From the NCBI RefSeq assembly GCF_016427565.1, contig NZ_JAELXT010000028.1, positions 1 through 57,331 of the forward strand: a stretch of 57,331 bases of DNA. The letters are read 5' to 3'. Below the pieces are notes generated by a model. That model saw nothing but the letters and a program-made list of their open reading frames with translations, was not told the DNA's origin and searched no databases. Of this stretch, positions 7,880 through 20,971 are shown piece by piece. This stretch comes from Microvirga splendida (lineage in GTDB: Bacteria; Pseudomonadota; Alphaproteobacteria; Rhizobiales; Beijerinckiaceae). Position 1 is the stretch's first letter. Each line of letters opens with the position of its first letter. A program made the position numbers and the translations under genes.

Positions 7880-8506
7880 GTGACGGCACTTCTCGGGCTA
7901 TCCCGTGTCATCGACTCGATCAATGAACGCATCGGCAAGGTGGCCGCCTGGGCCATTGTGGTGGCCATCCTGGTCTCGGCCATCAACGCCATCATCCGGC
8001 GCCTCTTCGGCGTCTCGTCCAATGCCTGGCTCGAGCTGCAATGGTACCTGTTCGGCGCCGTGTTCATGCTCTGCGCCGCCTGGACCCTGAAGGTCAACGA
8101 GCACATCCGCATCGACATCCTGTCGAACAAGCTCTCCAAGCGGGGACGCAACACGATCGACCTGATCGGTCACCTGTTCTTCCTGCTGCCGTTCCTGGCG
8201 CTGATGCTCTACCTGTGCTTCCCCTATTTCTTCAATTCCTACCGTTCCGGCGAGGTCTCCTCCAATGCGGGCGGCCTGCTGATCTGGCCGGCCAAGGGCC
8301 TCATCCTCTTAGGCTTCATCACGCTCGCCTTCCAATGGCTGAGCGAGCTCATCAAGCGCGTGGCGATCATGCGGGGCCAGCTCGTCGACGAGCACGATCA
8401 CGCCGGCCATCACGCGCCCCCGATCGAAGCCGACCGGCTGGTCGACGAGCTGGGCGACACCAGCACAACCAAGGGCGGCGAGCCTCCGGGCGACGGCATC
8501 CGCTGA
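7880..8506 (+). CDS. TRAP transporter small permease (DctQ family)
   Basis: 208 residues with four transmembrane helices (about residues 19-42, 50-70, 93-114 and 135-158), matching the DctQ-type small membrane subunit of tripartite ATP-independent periplasmic transporters. The signature region WLELQWYLFGAVFMLCAAWTL is present. The start is GTG at 7880, chosen because AAGGGGGGAG at 7866-7875 is a strong ribosome-binding site at proper distance. The C-terminus has an unusual His- and Asp-rich hydrophilic tail of about 45 residues. The large permease follows 39 bp downstream. No periplasmic substrate-binding protein gene accompanies the pair in the window. Confidence 0.93.
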   Translation: MTALLGLSRVIDSINERIGKVAAWAIVVAILVSAINAIIRRLFGVSSNAWLELQWYLFGAVFMLCAAWTLKVNEHIRIDILSNKLSKRGRNTIDLIGHLFFLLPFLALMLYLCFPYFFNSYRSGEVSSNAGGLLIWPAKGLILLGFITLAFQWLSELIKRVAIMRGQLVDEHDHAGHHAPPIEADRLVDELGDTSTTKGGEPPGDGIR

Positions 8507-8545
8507 CGCCCCTCGCCCCGATCTGAATTCCGGAGTCTCTCGTCC

Positions 8546-10438
<1,893 letters not shown>

Positions 10439-10460
10439 GGCGGCGGGTTTAAGACACGGA

Positions 10461-10488
10461 AAAGGCGGGCTTTGCGGCCCGCCTTTTT
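10461..10488 (+). terminator. rho-independent terminator of the TRAP operon
   Basis: AGGCGGGC (10463-10470), a short TTTGCG loop and GCCCGCCT (10477-10484) form a perfect 8-bp GC stem followed by a T run, 23 bp after the stop of the large permease gene. Confidence 0.92.
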
Positions 10489-10499
10489 GTTTCAGGTGC

Positions 10500-10911
10500 G
10501 ATTGTTACTGCCGCTGCCGGCACGAGCCGCCGTGATTGCGGGCTCCGCTCACGCGGCCTTGGGGCGACAGCGTTATGGCGCCAAGGGAAGTGTCATTCCC
10601 GGCCGGAGATGGCGGAGCCATCGGAGGGGAAGGGAATCCATGGCGCCGAGGGTGTGGCTGGATCCCCTTCCCGGCCTGCGGCCGCCGGGGATGACACCCG
10701 GTCGTCATGGCCGGCCTTGTGCCGGCCACCCACGTCTCTTGAATTATTCGACCTCATCCTGAGGAGCAGACGCAGTCTGCGTCTCGAAGGAGGCTCCAGA
10801 GAGCACTGGACGATCCTTCGAGACGGTCGCTCAGGCGACCTCCTCAGGATGAGGTCCGAGGGGAACTTGCAGGGAAAAGACGTAGATGCCCGGACCAAGT
10901 CCGGGCATGAC
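10500..10911. repeat. cluster of several REP-like palindrome families
   Basis: The 457 bp between the TRAP terminator and the ArsC-like gene hold no gene. They contain a GTCATTCCCGGCCGGAG...GGGGATGAC unit (about 10590-10696), a CATGGCCGG-type palindrome (10704-10738), a long composite inverted repeat whose ends are CCTCATCCTGAGG and its complement (10752-10854), and an inverted CATGCCCGG-type copy (10878-10911). The composite unit recurs in the same orientation at 14490-14597. Confidence 0.85.
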
Positions 10912-10945
10912 GGGGAGAAAACAGCTGTGACGAGCAGGAGGGTTC

Positions 10946-11293
10946 CTAGCGAACCTCTGCCTCATACTGATCCGGCTTAAATCCGACAAGAATGCGCCCA
11001 CCCAGGTCGAGCACCGGGCGCTTGATCATGGAGGGCTGGTCGAGCATGAGCGCCAGTGCCCTGCCCTCATCGAGGTTCGCACGGTCGGCCTCCGGCAGCT
11101 TGCGGAAGGTGGTGCCGGCCCGGTTGAGCAGCGTCTCCCAGCCGACGCTTTGCGCCCATGACTCCAGCCGCGCCCGGTCGATGCCTTCGGCCTTGTAGTC
11201 GTGGAACGCGTAAGTAACGCCCCTGGCGTCGAGCCAGGCGCGCGCCTTCTTCATCGTGTCGCAGTTCCTGATGCCGTAGAGCGTCGCCGGCAT
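10946..11293 (-). CDS. ArsC/Spx-like thioredoxin-fold protein (YffB type)
   Basis: 115 residues of the ArsC/Spx family. The N-terminus MPATLYGIRNCDTMKKARAWL has the single Cys of the family (Cys11) in an RNCDTMKKA context typical of YffB, rather than the CX2C of Spx or the catalytic surroundings of plasmid ArsC. The conserved Lys-Arg-Pro (IKRPVL) near residue 91 is present. YffB-type proteins are probably glutathione-dependent thiol reductases; arsenate reduction is not assured. The gene starts 3 bp after guaA ends on the same strand, so it is likely cotranscribed. Confidence 0.9.
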   Translation of the reverse strand: MPATLYGIRNCDTMKKARAWLDARGVTYAFHDYKAEGIDRARLESWAQSVGWETLLNRAGTTFRKLPEADRANLDEGRALALMLDQPSMIKRPVLDLGGRILVGFKPDQYEAEVR

Positions 11294-11296
11294 TGG

Positions 11297-12853
11297 CTAT
11301 TCCCACTCGATGGTGCCGGGCGGCTTCGAGGTGATGTCGTAGGTGACGCGGTTGATGCCCTTGACCTCGTTGATGATGCGCGTGGCGACGCGGCCGAGGA
11401 AGGTCATGTCGAAGGGGTAGAAATCCGCCGTCATGCCGTCGATGGAGGTGACGGCGCGCAGCGCACAGACGTGGTCGTAGGTGCGCGCATCGCCCATGAC
11501 GCCCACGGTCTTGACGGGGAGCAGCACGGCGAAGGCCTGCCAGATCTCGTCGTAGAGGCCGGCATTGCGGATCTCCTCCAGGTAGATCGCATCGGCCTTG
11601 CGCAGGATGTCGAGCTTTTCGCGGGTGATCTCGCCGGGCACGCGGATGGCGAGGCCGGGTCCGGGGAACGGGTGGCGGCCCACGAAGGCGTCGGGCAGGC
11701 CGAGTTCGCGGCCGAGCACGCGCACCTCGTCCTTGAACAGCTCGCGCAGGGGCTCCACGAGCTTCATCTTCATGCGCTCAGGGAGTCCGCCCACATTGTG
11801 GTGGCTCTTGATGGTGACGGAGGGCCCGCCCGTGAAGGAGACGCTCTCGATCACGTCGGGATAAAGCGTGCCCTGCGCCAGGAAATCCGCGCCGCCGATC
11901 TTCTTGGCTTCCTCGTCGAACACGTCGATGAAGAGACGGCCGATGGTCTTGCGCTTCACTTCAGGGTCGGACACGCCCTCCAACGCGCCGATGAACAGGT
12001 CCTGCGCCTGCACGTGGACGAGCGGGATGTTGTAGTGGTCGCGGAACAGCGTCACCACCTGCTCGGCTTCCGAGGCGCGCAGCAGGCCGTGGTCGACGAA
12101 CACGCAGGTGAGCTGGTCGCCGATGGCCTCGTGGATGAGGACCGCGGCGACAGCAGAATCGACCCCGCCGGAGAGGCCGCAGATCACCCGGCCTGTGCCC
12201 ACCTGGGCGCGGATGCGCTCGATGGCCTCCTCGCGGAAGGCCTTCATGGTCCAGTCGCCCCGGCAGCCGGCGATGTCGCGCACGAAGTTGCGGATCAGCT
12301 GCGCGCCCTGCGGGGTGTGCACCACCTCCGGGTGGAACTGGACGCCGTAGAACTTGTGCGCCTCGTCAGCCACCACCGCGAAGGGGGCGTTCTCGGACGC
12401 CGCCAGAACCTCGAAGCCCTCGGGCAGCTTGGTCACCCGGTCGCCGTGGCTCATCCACACGGGATATTTCTTGCCCACCTGCCAGACGCCCTGGAAGATC
12501 GGGCTCTCGGTCAGAACCTCGATCTCGGCGCGGCCGAACTCGGAATGATGCCCGCCCTCGACATCGCCGCCGAGCTGGGCCGCCATGGTCTGCTGGCCGT
12601 AGCAGATGCCGAACACCGGAAGCCCTGCCTCGAAGACCTCCTTCGGGGCCCTGGGGGACGCGTCCGTGGTGACCGATTCCGGCCCGCCGGAGAGGATCAC
12701 GCCCTTGGGCTTCATGGTGCGGATCGCTTCCGCGGCTTTCTGGAACGGCACCACCTCCGAATAGACCCCGTCCTCGCGCACGCGCCGGGCGATGAGCTGG
12801 GTCACCTGGGAGCCGAAATCGATGATCAGGATCTTGTCGTGGGTCTGGGTCAT
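11297..12853 (-). CDS. guaA: GMP synthase (glutamine-hydrolysing)
   Basis: 518 residues. Converts XMP to GMP using ATP and glutamine, the last step of GMP synthesis. The class I glutaminase domain spans about residues 8-200 with nucleophile Cys in GICYGQQ and the His-Glu pair in FHPEVVHT. The ATP pyrophosphatase domain begins at about 205 with the P-loop LSGGVDSAV, and the C-terminal dimerisation domain ends [12 protein letters not shown] chose ATG at 12851-12853 ([16 protein letters not shown]), which matches the family; an upstream ATG adds 12 poorly conserved residues. It lies between an RsmB-type methyltransferase gene and an ArsC-like gene, with guaB about 2.2 kb upstream on the same strand. 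Confidence 0.98.
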   Translation of the reverse strand: MTQTHDKILIIDFGSQVTQLIARRVREDGVYSEVVPFQKAAEAIRTMKPKGVILSGGPESVTTDASPRAPKEVFEAGLPVFGICYGQQTMAAQLGGDVEGGHHSEFGRAEIEVLTESPIFQGVWQVGKKYPVWMSHGDRVTKLPEGFEVLAASENAPFAVVADEAHKFYGVQFHPEVVHTPQGAQLIRNFVRDIAGCRGDWTMKAFREEAIERIRAQVGTGRVICGLSGGVDSAVAAVLIHEAIGDQLTCVFVDHGLLRASEAEQVVTLFRDHYNIPLVHVQAQDLFIGALEGVSDPEVKRKTIGRLFIDVFDEEAKKIGGADFLAQGTLYPDVIESVSFTGGPSVTIKSHHNVGGLPERMKMKLVEPLRELFKDEVRVLGRELGLPDAFVGRHPFPGPGLAIRVPGEITREKLDILRKADAIYLEEIRNAGLYDEIWQAFAVLLPVKTVGVMGDARTYDHVCALRAVTSIDGMTADFYPFDMTFLGRVATRIINEVKGINRVTYDITSKPPGTIEWE

Positions 12854-12907
12854 GGCAGGGTCTTTACGGCCTCGGGGTCGGGTCAACAATGGGAATATGA
12901 CGCTTGT

Positions 12908-14206
12908 TCATGGCTTTCGCACCAGCACGGCGACATAGAAGCCGTCCGTGCCGGTCGTCAGCGGAGTCAGCTGGAGCCCATAGGCGGTCCGGCGGGTGGC
13001 GTTCATGAGGAAGCCGAGTTCGGACTTGCCGAGCAGTTCTTCATGGGAGACCGGCTTGAAGCCTTCGTGACGCTCCAGGAAGCCCGCGAGCGCGTCGTCG
13101 TTCTCCTCAGGGAGGATCGAGCAGGTGATGTAGACGATGCGGCCGCCCGGCTTCACCAGCTCCGCCGCCCGGTCGAGCACCGTCGCCTGCTCCTTGCGCC
13201 GAACCTCCAGGCTGCCGGGGCGCAGGCGCCATTTCGCATCCGGGTTGCGCCGCCAGGTGCCGATCCCGGTGCAGGGCGCGTCCACGAGCACGCAGTCGAT
13301 CCGCCCGTCGAGATCGGTCACCGCATCGGCCTTGGCCCTCGGCGTGCGGACCTGGACGTTGCGGACGCCCGCCCGGGTCAGGCGCTCATGGATCGGCGCG
13401 AGACGGCGGGCATCGTTGTCGGTGGCGTAGATCTGGCCGTGGTTCTCCATCAGGGCCGCCAGCGCCAGGGTCTTGCCGCCGCCGCCCGCGCAGAGATCGA
13501 CCACCTGCTCGCCGGGCTTGATGCCCGACAGCAGCGCCACGAGTTGCGAGCCCTCGTCCTGGATCTCGATCCAGCCCTTGAGGAATTCCGGCTCGGACTG
13601 CACGGCGGGCCCGCGGCCGTCTTCGCCCGGCATGACGCGCAATCCATAAGGCGAAAGCGGCGTCTCGACGGCGCCAAGATGCGGCAGGGCATCGTGGGCC
13701 TCGTCGCGGGTGGAGACCTTCAGGGTGTTCACCCGCAGGTCCAGGGGCGCGCGGGTGGCAAGCGCCTGCATCTCGGGCACGAGGTCGTCGCCGAGGAGGC
13801 GCTGGAGCGACGGCTCGATCCAGTCCGGGAAATCGCCGGCCACATGGGCGGGAGCGCCTGAAAGATCTGCCTTGTCCAACCGCTCACGCTCGATATCTGA
13901 GAGCGGCTCCGGCGCGAAGCGGTCGCCCGAGCAGAGCGCCTCAATGGCGCCCACATCGAGGCCGCGCTGCAGCCTGAGCATGCCGAGCACAATGGCCCGC
14001 GGGGCGTTGTCGAGCATGATCCAGGCGGCGGATGCCTTCCGCCGCAGGGCGTCGTAGACGAGGCTCGCGATGGCGGCCCGGTCCTTGGAGCCGGCGAAGC
14101 GATGCGACAGGCCCCAATCCTTGAGGGCGTCGGTGGCCGGGCGGCGGCGCGCCTCGATATCGGCGAGGACCTCGATGGCGGCGGAGATGCGGGCGGCAGG
14201 TGTCAT
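12908..14206 (-). CDS. RsmB/NOP family rRNA cytosine-C5 methyltransferase
   Basis: About 432 residues. An N-terminal NusB-like helical domain (about 1-130) is followed by a Rossmann-type methyltransferase domain. The SAM-binding loop is VDLCAGGGGKTLALAA, motif IV is DAPCTGIGTWRRNPD with the release Cys, and motif VI has the catalytic Cys in YITCSILPEEND. The expected product is m5C in 16S rRNA (position 967 in E. coli), though the exact target in alphaproteobacteria is not certain. ATG 14204-14206 (MTPAARISAAIEVLA) fits the family; the longer upstream frame overlaps the divergent lipoprotein promoter region. guaA follows 54 bp downstream. Confidence 0.93.
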   Translation of the reverse strand: MTPAARISAAIEVLADIEARRRPATDALKDWGLSHRFAGSKDRAAIASLVYDALRRKASAAWIMLDNAPRAIVLGMLRLQRGLDVGAIEALCSGDRFAPEPLSDIERERLDKADLSGAPAHVAGDFPDWIEPSLQRLLGDDLVPEMQALATRAPLDLRVNTLKVSTRDEAHDALPHLGAVETPLSPYGLRVMPGEDGRGPAVQSEPEFLKGWIEIQDEGSQLVALLSGIKPGEQVVDLCAGGGGKTLALAALMENHGQIYATDNDARRLAPIHERLTRAGVRNVQVRTPRAKADAVTDLDGRIDCVLVDAPCTGIGTWRRNPDAKWRLRPGSLEVRRKEQATVLDRAAELVKPGGRIVYITCSILPEENDDALAGFLERHEGFKPVSHEELLGKSELGFLMNATRRTAYGLQLTPLTTGTDGFYVAVLVRKP

Positions 14207-14328
14207 GAGAAAAGCACACTCGAAGCTTGGCCGCAGAAGCGACACATTGTTTCCTATTTTCCGCCCCCATCGAAAGTGGATGGTGAGGTGCGTGCATTCC
14301 GCACGATTCCTCTCTGGAGCCACTTTCC

Positions 14329-14478
14329 ATGTTGACCCGACTGACCCGCGGCCTCGTCGCCGTCGGCCTGACCCTCACGATCGCCGCCTGCGCCACGGCC
14401 CCGGCCGCCGACCTGACCCCGCCTCCCATGAAGCAGCTCGACGCCAAGACCCAGCTCGAGAGCGGCCGGAAGTTCTGA
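14329..14478 (+). CDS. small lipoprotein, 49 residues
   Basis: A short gene, MLTRLTRGLVAVGLTLTIAA followed by Cys21 and a mature part rich in Ala, Pro and Thr ending QLESGRKF. The signal has two Arg at the N-terminus, a hydrophobic core and a clear lipobox (TIAAC), so the mature lipoprotein is only about 29 residues. A TCTGGAG ribosome-binding site lies about ten bases upstream. It is divergent from the rsmB-like gene. Tiny lipoproteins of this kind are common in Hyphomicrobiales genomes, with unknown function. A REP-like unit follows within 12 bp of the stop. Confidence 0.75.
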   Translation: MLTRLTRGLVAVGLTLTIAACATAPAADLTPPPMKQLDAKTQLESGRKF

Positions 14479-14489
14479 GCCCCTCCCTG

Positions 14490-14597
14490 CCTCATCCTGA
14501 GGAGCGGACCAAGTCCGCGTCTCGAAGGATGATCCAGCAGACACTGGAAACGCCCTCGTCCTTCGAGACGCCGCCGCTGGCGGCCCTCAGGATGAGG
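14490..14597. repeat. composite REP-like inverted repeat with CCTCATCCTGAGG ends
   Basis: A 108-bp unit whose terminal arms are CCTCATCCTGAGG (14490-14502) and CCTCAGGATGAGG (14585-14597). Inside are GGACCAAGTCC and CTTCGAGACG / CGTCTCGAAG hairpins. It is clearly related to 10752-10854 in size, ends and interior, and lies between the small lipoprotein gene and the MAPEG gene. Confidence 0.85.
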
Positions 14598-14631
14598 GCT
14601 GACTGAAGAGCCTTTTACAACTCCCCTGCCC

Positions 14632-15063
14632 TTAAACGCCGGCCTCCGCCGCAAAGATGCGGATGCCGAAGATCACCCACATGGCCGCCAGGATCAGCAC
14701 CCCGACCAGGAAAGCCATGAAGCGCCGGGAGATCTTGTTGGAGGTGGTGTGGATGGCCGCATGGACGAGGCGGCTTGCCACGAACAGCCACGCCATCGCC
14801 ACGAAGAGCATGTCGGCCTGCCGGGTGATCAGCGCCAGGGCCACCAGGGCATAGAACAGCACCGGCAGCTCGAACTGGTTATGATACGCGTTCTGGATCT
14901 GCGTCACCCGGGCAGGCCAGTTGCGCTCGCCCAGCGCGACGTCCTTCACCCTCACCTCACCGGATCGCAGGTGCCCCACCCGCGTCCGGCCCATCCAGAA
15001 CAGCAGGATGAAGGTGAGCCCAACCTGGACGAGGACGGGCAGGATGACGGCGGAGATGCTCAT
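14632..15063 (-). CDS. MAPEG family membrane protein
   Basis: 143 residues with four transmembrane helices and the MAPEG core NAYHNQFELPVLFYALVALA, which contains the family Glu-Leu-Pro and Asn residues. MAPEG proteins include glutathione transferases and peroxidases that act on lipophilic compounds in the membrane; bacterial members of this subgroup are mostly uncharacterised. It lies 21 bp downstream of guaB on the same strand and may be cotranscribed with it. Confidence 0.88.
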   Translation of the reverse strand: MSISAVILPVLVQVGLTFILLFWMGRTRVGHLRSGEVRVKDVALGERNWPARVTQIQNAYHNQFELPVLFYALVALALITRQADMLFVAMAWLFVASRLVHAAIHTTSNKISRRFMAFLVGVLILAAMWVIFGIRIFAAEAGV

Positions 15064-15084
15064 GGGCGGGAACTCGACTGAAGC

Positions 15085-18209
<3,125 letters not shown>

Positions 18210-18235
18210 GGTTGCTCTACCATGGCCTTAAGACC

Positions 18236-18347
18236 GCGCATCGTGCGGAAAAGTGGTCCCGGTTTTCCGCTAAGAACGATGCGCTAGCACAGGGAGAAGC
18301 ATCGGATTGGTCCCAAAAGTGGATTCCACTTTTGGGTCCGATGCTTG
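18236..18347. repeat. two tandem palindromes of the CCCAAAAGTGG family
   Basis: A hairpin at 18236-18284 (GCGCATCGTGCGGAAAAGTGG...GCGGAAAACCGG complement...CGATGCGC) is followed by one at 18298-18347 (AAGCATCGGA...CCCAAAAGTGG ATT CCACTTTTGGG...TCCGATGCTT). Order and sequence match the pair at 6851-6959, in inverse orientation. The unit fills the gap before the dienelactone hydrolase gene and ends only 11 bases before its start codon. Confidence 0.88.
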
Positions 18348-18358
18348 AGGAGGCCAAC

Positions 18359-19219
18359 ATGGATCAGCGCATCATCGACCTCTACGACGACTTCACCCAT
18401 GGCGGCATGAGCCGCCGCTCCTTCCTCGACAAGCTCGCGGCGCTCGCCGGCAGCGCGGCCGGCGCGGCGGCCATCCTGCCAATCCTGCAGAACAACTACG
18501 CCCACGCTCAGACCGTGCCGGAAACCGATCCGCGGATCACGACGGAGATTGTGGACATTCCCGGCGGGCAGCCCGGCCTCAAGGGTTATCTGGCGAAGCC
18601 GAAGGATGCTTCGGCCAAGCTCCCGACCGTGATCGTCATTCACGAGAACCGGGGCCTCAACCCGCACATCAAGGACGTGACCCGCCGCATGGCCACGGAA
18701 GGCTTCATTGCGCTCGGCGTCGACTACCTCTCGCCCATGGGCGGCACGCCCGCCGACGAGGACAAGGGCCGCGAGATGATCGGCCAGTTGAAGCAGCCCG
18801 ACGTGATCGCCAACGGCAAGGCGGCCCTGGCCTATCTGGAGGGCCTGCCGGACAGCAACGGCAATGTCGGGGCCATCGGCTTCTGCTGGGGCGGCGGCGC
18901 GGTCAACAATCTCGCGGTCAACGAACCGAAGCTCGATGCCGGCGTGGCCTATTACGGCGGCCAGCCTAGACCTGAGGACGTGCCGAAGATCGAAGCAGCC
19001 ATGATGATGCATTACGGCGGGCTCGACGAGCGCATCAATGCGGGCATCCCGGCCTACGAGGCGGCCCTGAAGCAGGCGGGCAAGACCTACGAGATCCACA
19101 TGTACGAAGGCGCCAACCACGCCTTCAACAACGACACCAACGCAGCCCGTTACGACAAGGACGCGGCGGACCTCGCGTGGCAGCGCACGGTGGCGTTCTT
19201 GAAGAAGAATTTGACTTAA
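18359..19219 (+). CDS. dienelactone hydrolase family protein with Tat signal
   Basis: 286 residues. The N-terminus has a short leader with the twin-arginine motif SRRSFLDKLAAL at residues 18-29 and a hydrophobic stretch ending AHA near residue 49, so the enzyme is probably exported folded to the periplasm. The mature part is an alpha/beta hydrolase of the dienelactone hydrolase family: nucleophile Cys in IGFCWGGGA, an Asp around GGLDERI and His in EGANHAF. Physiological substrates of such exported forms are unknown. GAGGAGG at 18347-18353 supports ATG 18359. The palindrome pair at 18236-18347 directly abuts the ribosome-binding site. Confidence 0.93.
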   Translation: MDQRIIDLYDDFTHGGMSRRSFLDKLAALAGSAAGAAAILPILQNNYAHAQTVPETDPRITTEIVDIPGGQPGLKGYLAKPKDASAKLPTVIVIHENRGLNPHIKDVTRRMATEGFIALGVDYLSPMGGTPADEDKGREMIGQLKQPDVIANGKAALAYLEGLPDSNGNVGAIGFCWGGGAVNNLAVNEPKLDAGVAYYGGQPRPEDVPKIEAAMMMHYGGLDERINAGIPAYEAALKQAGKTYEIHMYEGANHAFNNDTNAARYDKDAADLAWQRTVAFLKKNLT

Positions 19220-19229
19220 ACCGGTGAAA

Positions 19230-19273
19230 CACTGTCGTTCCGGGCTCCGCTGCGCGGCCCCGGAACGACAGTG
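19230..19273. repeat. palindrome between convergent genes
   Basis: CACTGTCGTTCCGGG and its complement CCCCGGAACGACAGTG surround a short GCTCCGCTGCGCGG loop region, giving a long, near-perfect hairpin between the convergent dienelactone hydrolase and sugar dehydrogenase genes. There is no T run, so it may act as a REP-like transcript end rather than as a classic terminator. Confidence 0.75.
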
Positions 19274-19283
19274 GAGGCGTCTA

Positions 19284-20219
19284 TCAATCCTCGAACGCGT
19301 CCACCTGCACGCGCTTGCCGATCATGAACGCATCGGCCACGAGGCGGAACGGGGCGTCGTCGACCTCGGAATGGCCGATGGTCAAGAGCGCGTCGAAGCG
19401 GCGGTAGATGCCCTGATATTCCGCCGGCTCCTCCTGCACCATCAGCCGCCCGTTGAGCTCAAGGCAGCTGCCGCCATGGGTGAGCTTCAGGGTCAGGCCG
19501 GCCTCGGTCTCGACCTCGATGTCCCAGGTCTGCGGGCCGGTCTGGCGCCAGTCGAACACGGCCTGGAGGTCGCCCTGCCCGTGGCTCATGGAGAAGGTGA
19601 GGTTCGCGGCGATCGGCGCATCCCGGTTGGCCGGGAATTCCAGGCTCGACGACCTGATGAAGACCGGCTCCGGCATGATGCGGGTCACGATGGAGAGCGC
19701 GTTGATGCCGGGATCGAACACCCCGAAGCCGCCCGCCTCCCAGATCCATTGCTGGCCCGGATGCCAGTGCCGCACATCCTCCTTCCAGGTCACCTGAAGG
19801 CGCTTGATCGACCAGCCGGCGAGCGCCTTCTTGGCCTCCTCGACGGCCTTGTTGTACTGGGCGTGCCAGGTGGTGAAGACCACCTTGCCGATCTTTGCCG
19901 CAAGCGCCCGAAGATCCTCAAGCTCGCTCAAGGTCGCGGCCGGGGGCTTTTCCAGCAGCACGCTCTTGCCGGCGAGCAACGCCTCGCGGGCGATCTGATG
20001 CCGGACCTGCGGCGGCGTGCAGATGGAGACAGCATCCAGGTCCGGCAGCTTCAGCAGCTCGCGGTAGTCCTGGAACGTGTATTTCGCGTCCTCGTGCGAG
20101 AGCCCGCGCGTGCTCGACACGGCGAGAAGCTCGAAATCCGGGTTAGCCCTGATCACGGGCAGATGCTGATCCTGCGCGATCTTGCCCAGGCCGATGATCC
20201 CGATGCGGTGCACTGCCAT
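19284..20219 (-). CDS. Gfo/Idh/MocA family sugar 1-dehydrogenase (galactose/arabinose type)
   Basis: 311 residues. The Rossmann nucleotide-binding motif is GIIGLGKIAQDQHLP and the EKP motif of the family is in LLEKPPAATL (about Lys91). Segments such as WKEDVRHWHPGQQWIWE, GVFDPGINALSIVTRI and LVADAFMIGKRVQVDAF are, as far as I recall, close to those of Azospirillum brasilense L-arabinose 1-dehydrogenase and bacterial D-galactose 1-dehydrogenase. Expected reaction: oxidation of the sugar C1 with NAD(P)+ to the lactone, the first step of a non-phosphorylative pathway. No other gene of that pathway is adjacent. Confidence is high for family and moderate for substrate. Confidence 0.9.
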   Translation of the reverse strand: MAVHRIGIIGLGKIAQDQHLPVIRANPDFELLAVSSTRGLSHEDAKYTFQDYRELLKLPDLDAVSICTPPQVRHQIAREALLAGKSVLLEKPPAATLSELEDLRALAAKIGKVVFTTWHAQYNKAVEEAKKALAGWSIKRLQVTWKEDVRHWHPGQQWIWEAGGFGVFDPGINALSIVTRIMPEPVFIRSSSLEFPANRDAPIAANLTFSMSHGQGDLQAVFDWRQTGPQTWDIEVETEAGLTLKLTHGGSCLELNGRLMVQEEPAEYQGIYRRFDALLTIGHSEVDDAPFRLVADAFMIGKRVQVDAFED

Positions 20220-20266
20220 GGTCGTGGCTCCCTGTTATCCGAGGCTTGAGTGGAAGCCGTGAGGCT

Positions 20267-20971
20267 TTAAGGCGTTTCGTCCGCCCGTCCCCGGAAACCG
20301 GTCGCCATCACATAGAGTTCCGCCGAATCGGCCCGGCTCGCCGCCGGCTTCACGTGGCGCACCACGGCGAAGTCGCGCTTGAGGTCGGCCAGAAGCTGGT
20401 TTTCCGTGCCGCCCTGGAACACCTTGGCGATGAACGCGCCGCCGGGCGCCAGGATCTCGCGGGCGAAGTAGATCGCCGCCTCCGCGAGGCCGATGATGCG
20501 CAGGTGATCGGTCTTCTTGTGGCCGGTGGTGTTGGCCGCCATGTCGGACATGACCACGTCGGCGGGGCCGCCCAGCATCTCGATCAGCCGGCCGGGAGCG
20601 CTCTCGTCCAGGAAGTCGAGCTCGATGAACTCGACGCCGGGCATGGGATCGATGGGCAGGAGGTCGATGCCCACCACCTTGCCCTTCGCCCCCACCACCT
20701 TGGCGGCGATCTGCGACCAGCCGCCCGGCGCGGCGCCGAGATCGACCACCCGCTGGCCCGGCTTCAGGATGCGGTACTTCTCGTCGATCTCAAGCAGCTT
20801 GTAGGCCGCACGCGAGCGGTAGCCCTCGCGCTTGGCACGGGCGACGTAAGGATCGTTGAGCTGGCGCTCCAGCCATTTCTGCGAAGAGAGGGACCGCTTG
20901 TTGGCGGTCTTCACGCGCTGCTTGAGATTGCGGACACCCGAACCGGACCCCGCGCTGGACTTGGCACTCAC
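20267..20971 (-). CDS. rlmE: 23S rRNA 2'-O-ribose U2552 methyltransferase RlmE (FtsJ)
   Basis: 234 residues. Methylates the ribose of U2552 in the A-loop of 23S rRNA during 50S maturation. The FtsJ tetrad is visible: Lys in [12 protein letters not shown], Asp in [13 protein letters not shown], Lys in FIAKVFQGG and Glu in [10 protein letters not shown]; the SAM loop is [15 protein letters not shown]. The start is GTG at 20969-20971 ([15 protein letters not shown]), because the family begins here and the codon overlaps the TGA of the upstream ppx-type gene as GTGA, a coupling arrangement. The basic N-terminal 30 residues are typical of alphaproteobacterial forms. Confidence 0.95.
   Translation of the reverse strand: MSAKSSAGSGSGVRNLKQRVKTANKRSLSSQKWLERQLNDPYVARAKREGYRSRAAYKLLEIDEKYRILKPGQRVVDLGAAPGGWSQIAAKVVGAKGKVVGIDLLPIDPMPGVEFIELDFLDESAPGRLIEMLGGPADVVMSDMAANTTGHKKTDHLRIIGLAEAAIYFAREILAPGGAFIAKVFQGGTENQLLADLKRDFAVVRHVKPAASRADSAELYVMATGFRGRADETP

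Noticed and set aside
10500..10911. CRISPR array or insertion sequence in the repeat cluster
   Set aside because: The repeats are different palindrome families without regular spacing, and no transposase or cas gene is present.
10946..11293. True arsenate reductase of an ars operon
   Set aside because: The Cys context is that of YffB/Spx-like proteins and no other ars gene is nearby; it is coupled to guaA instead.
11201..13861. An 886-codon open frame on the plus strand
   Set aside because: It is antisense to guaA and the RsmB-type gene, both of which have complete catalytic motifs; the composition is that of a shadow frame.
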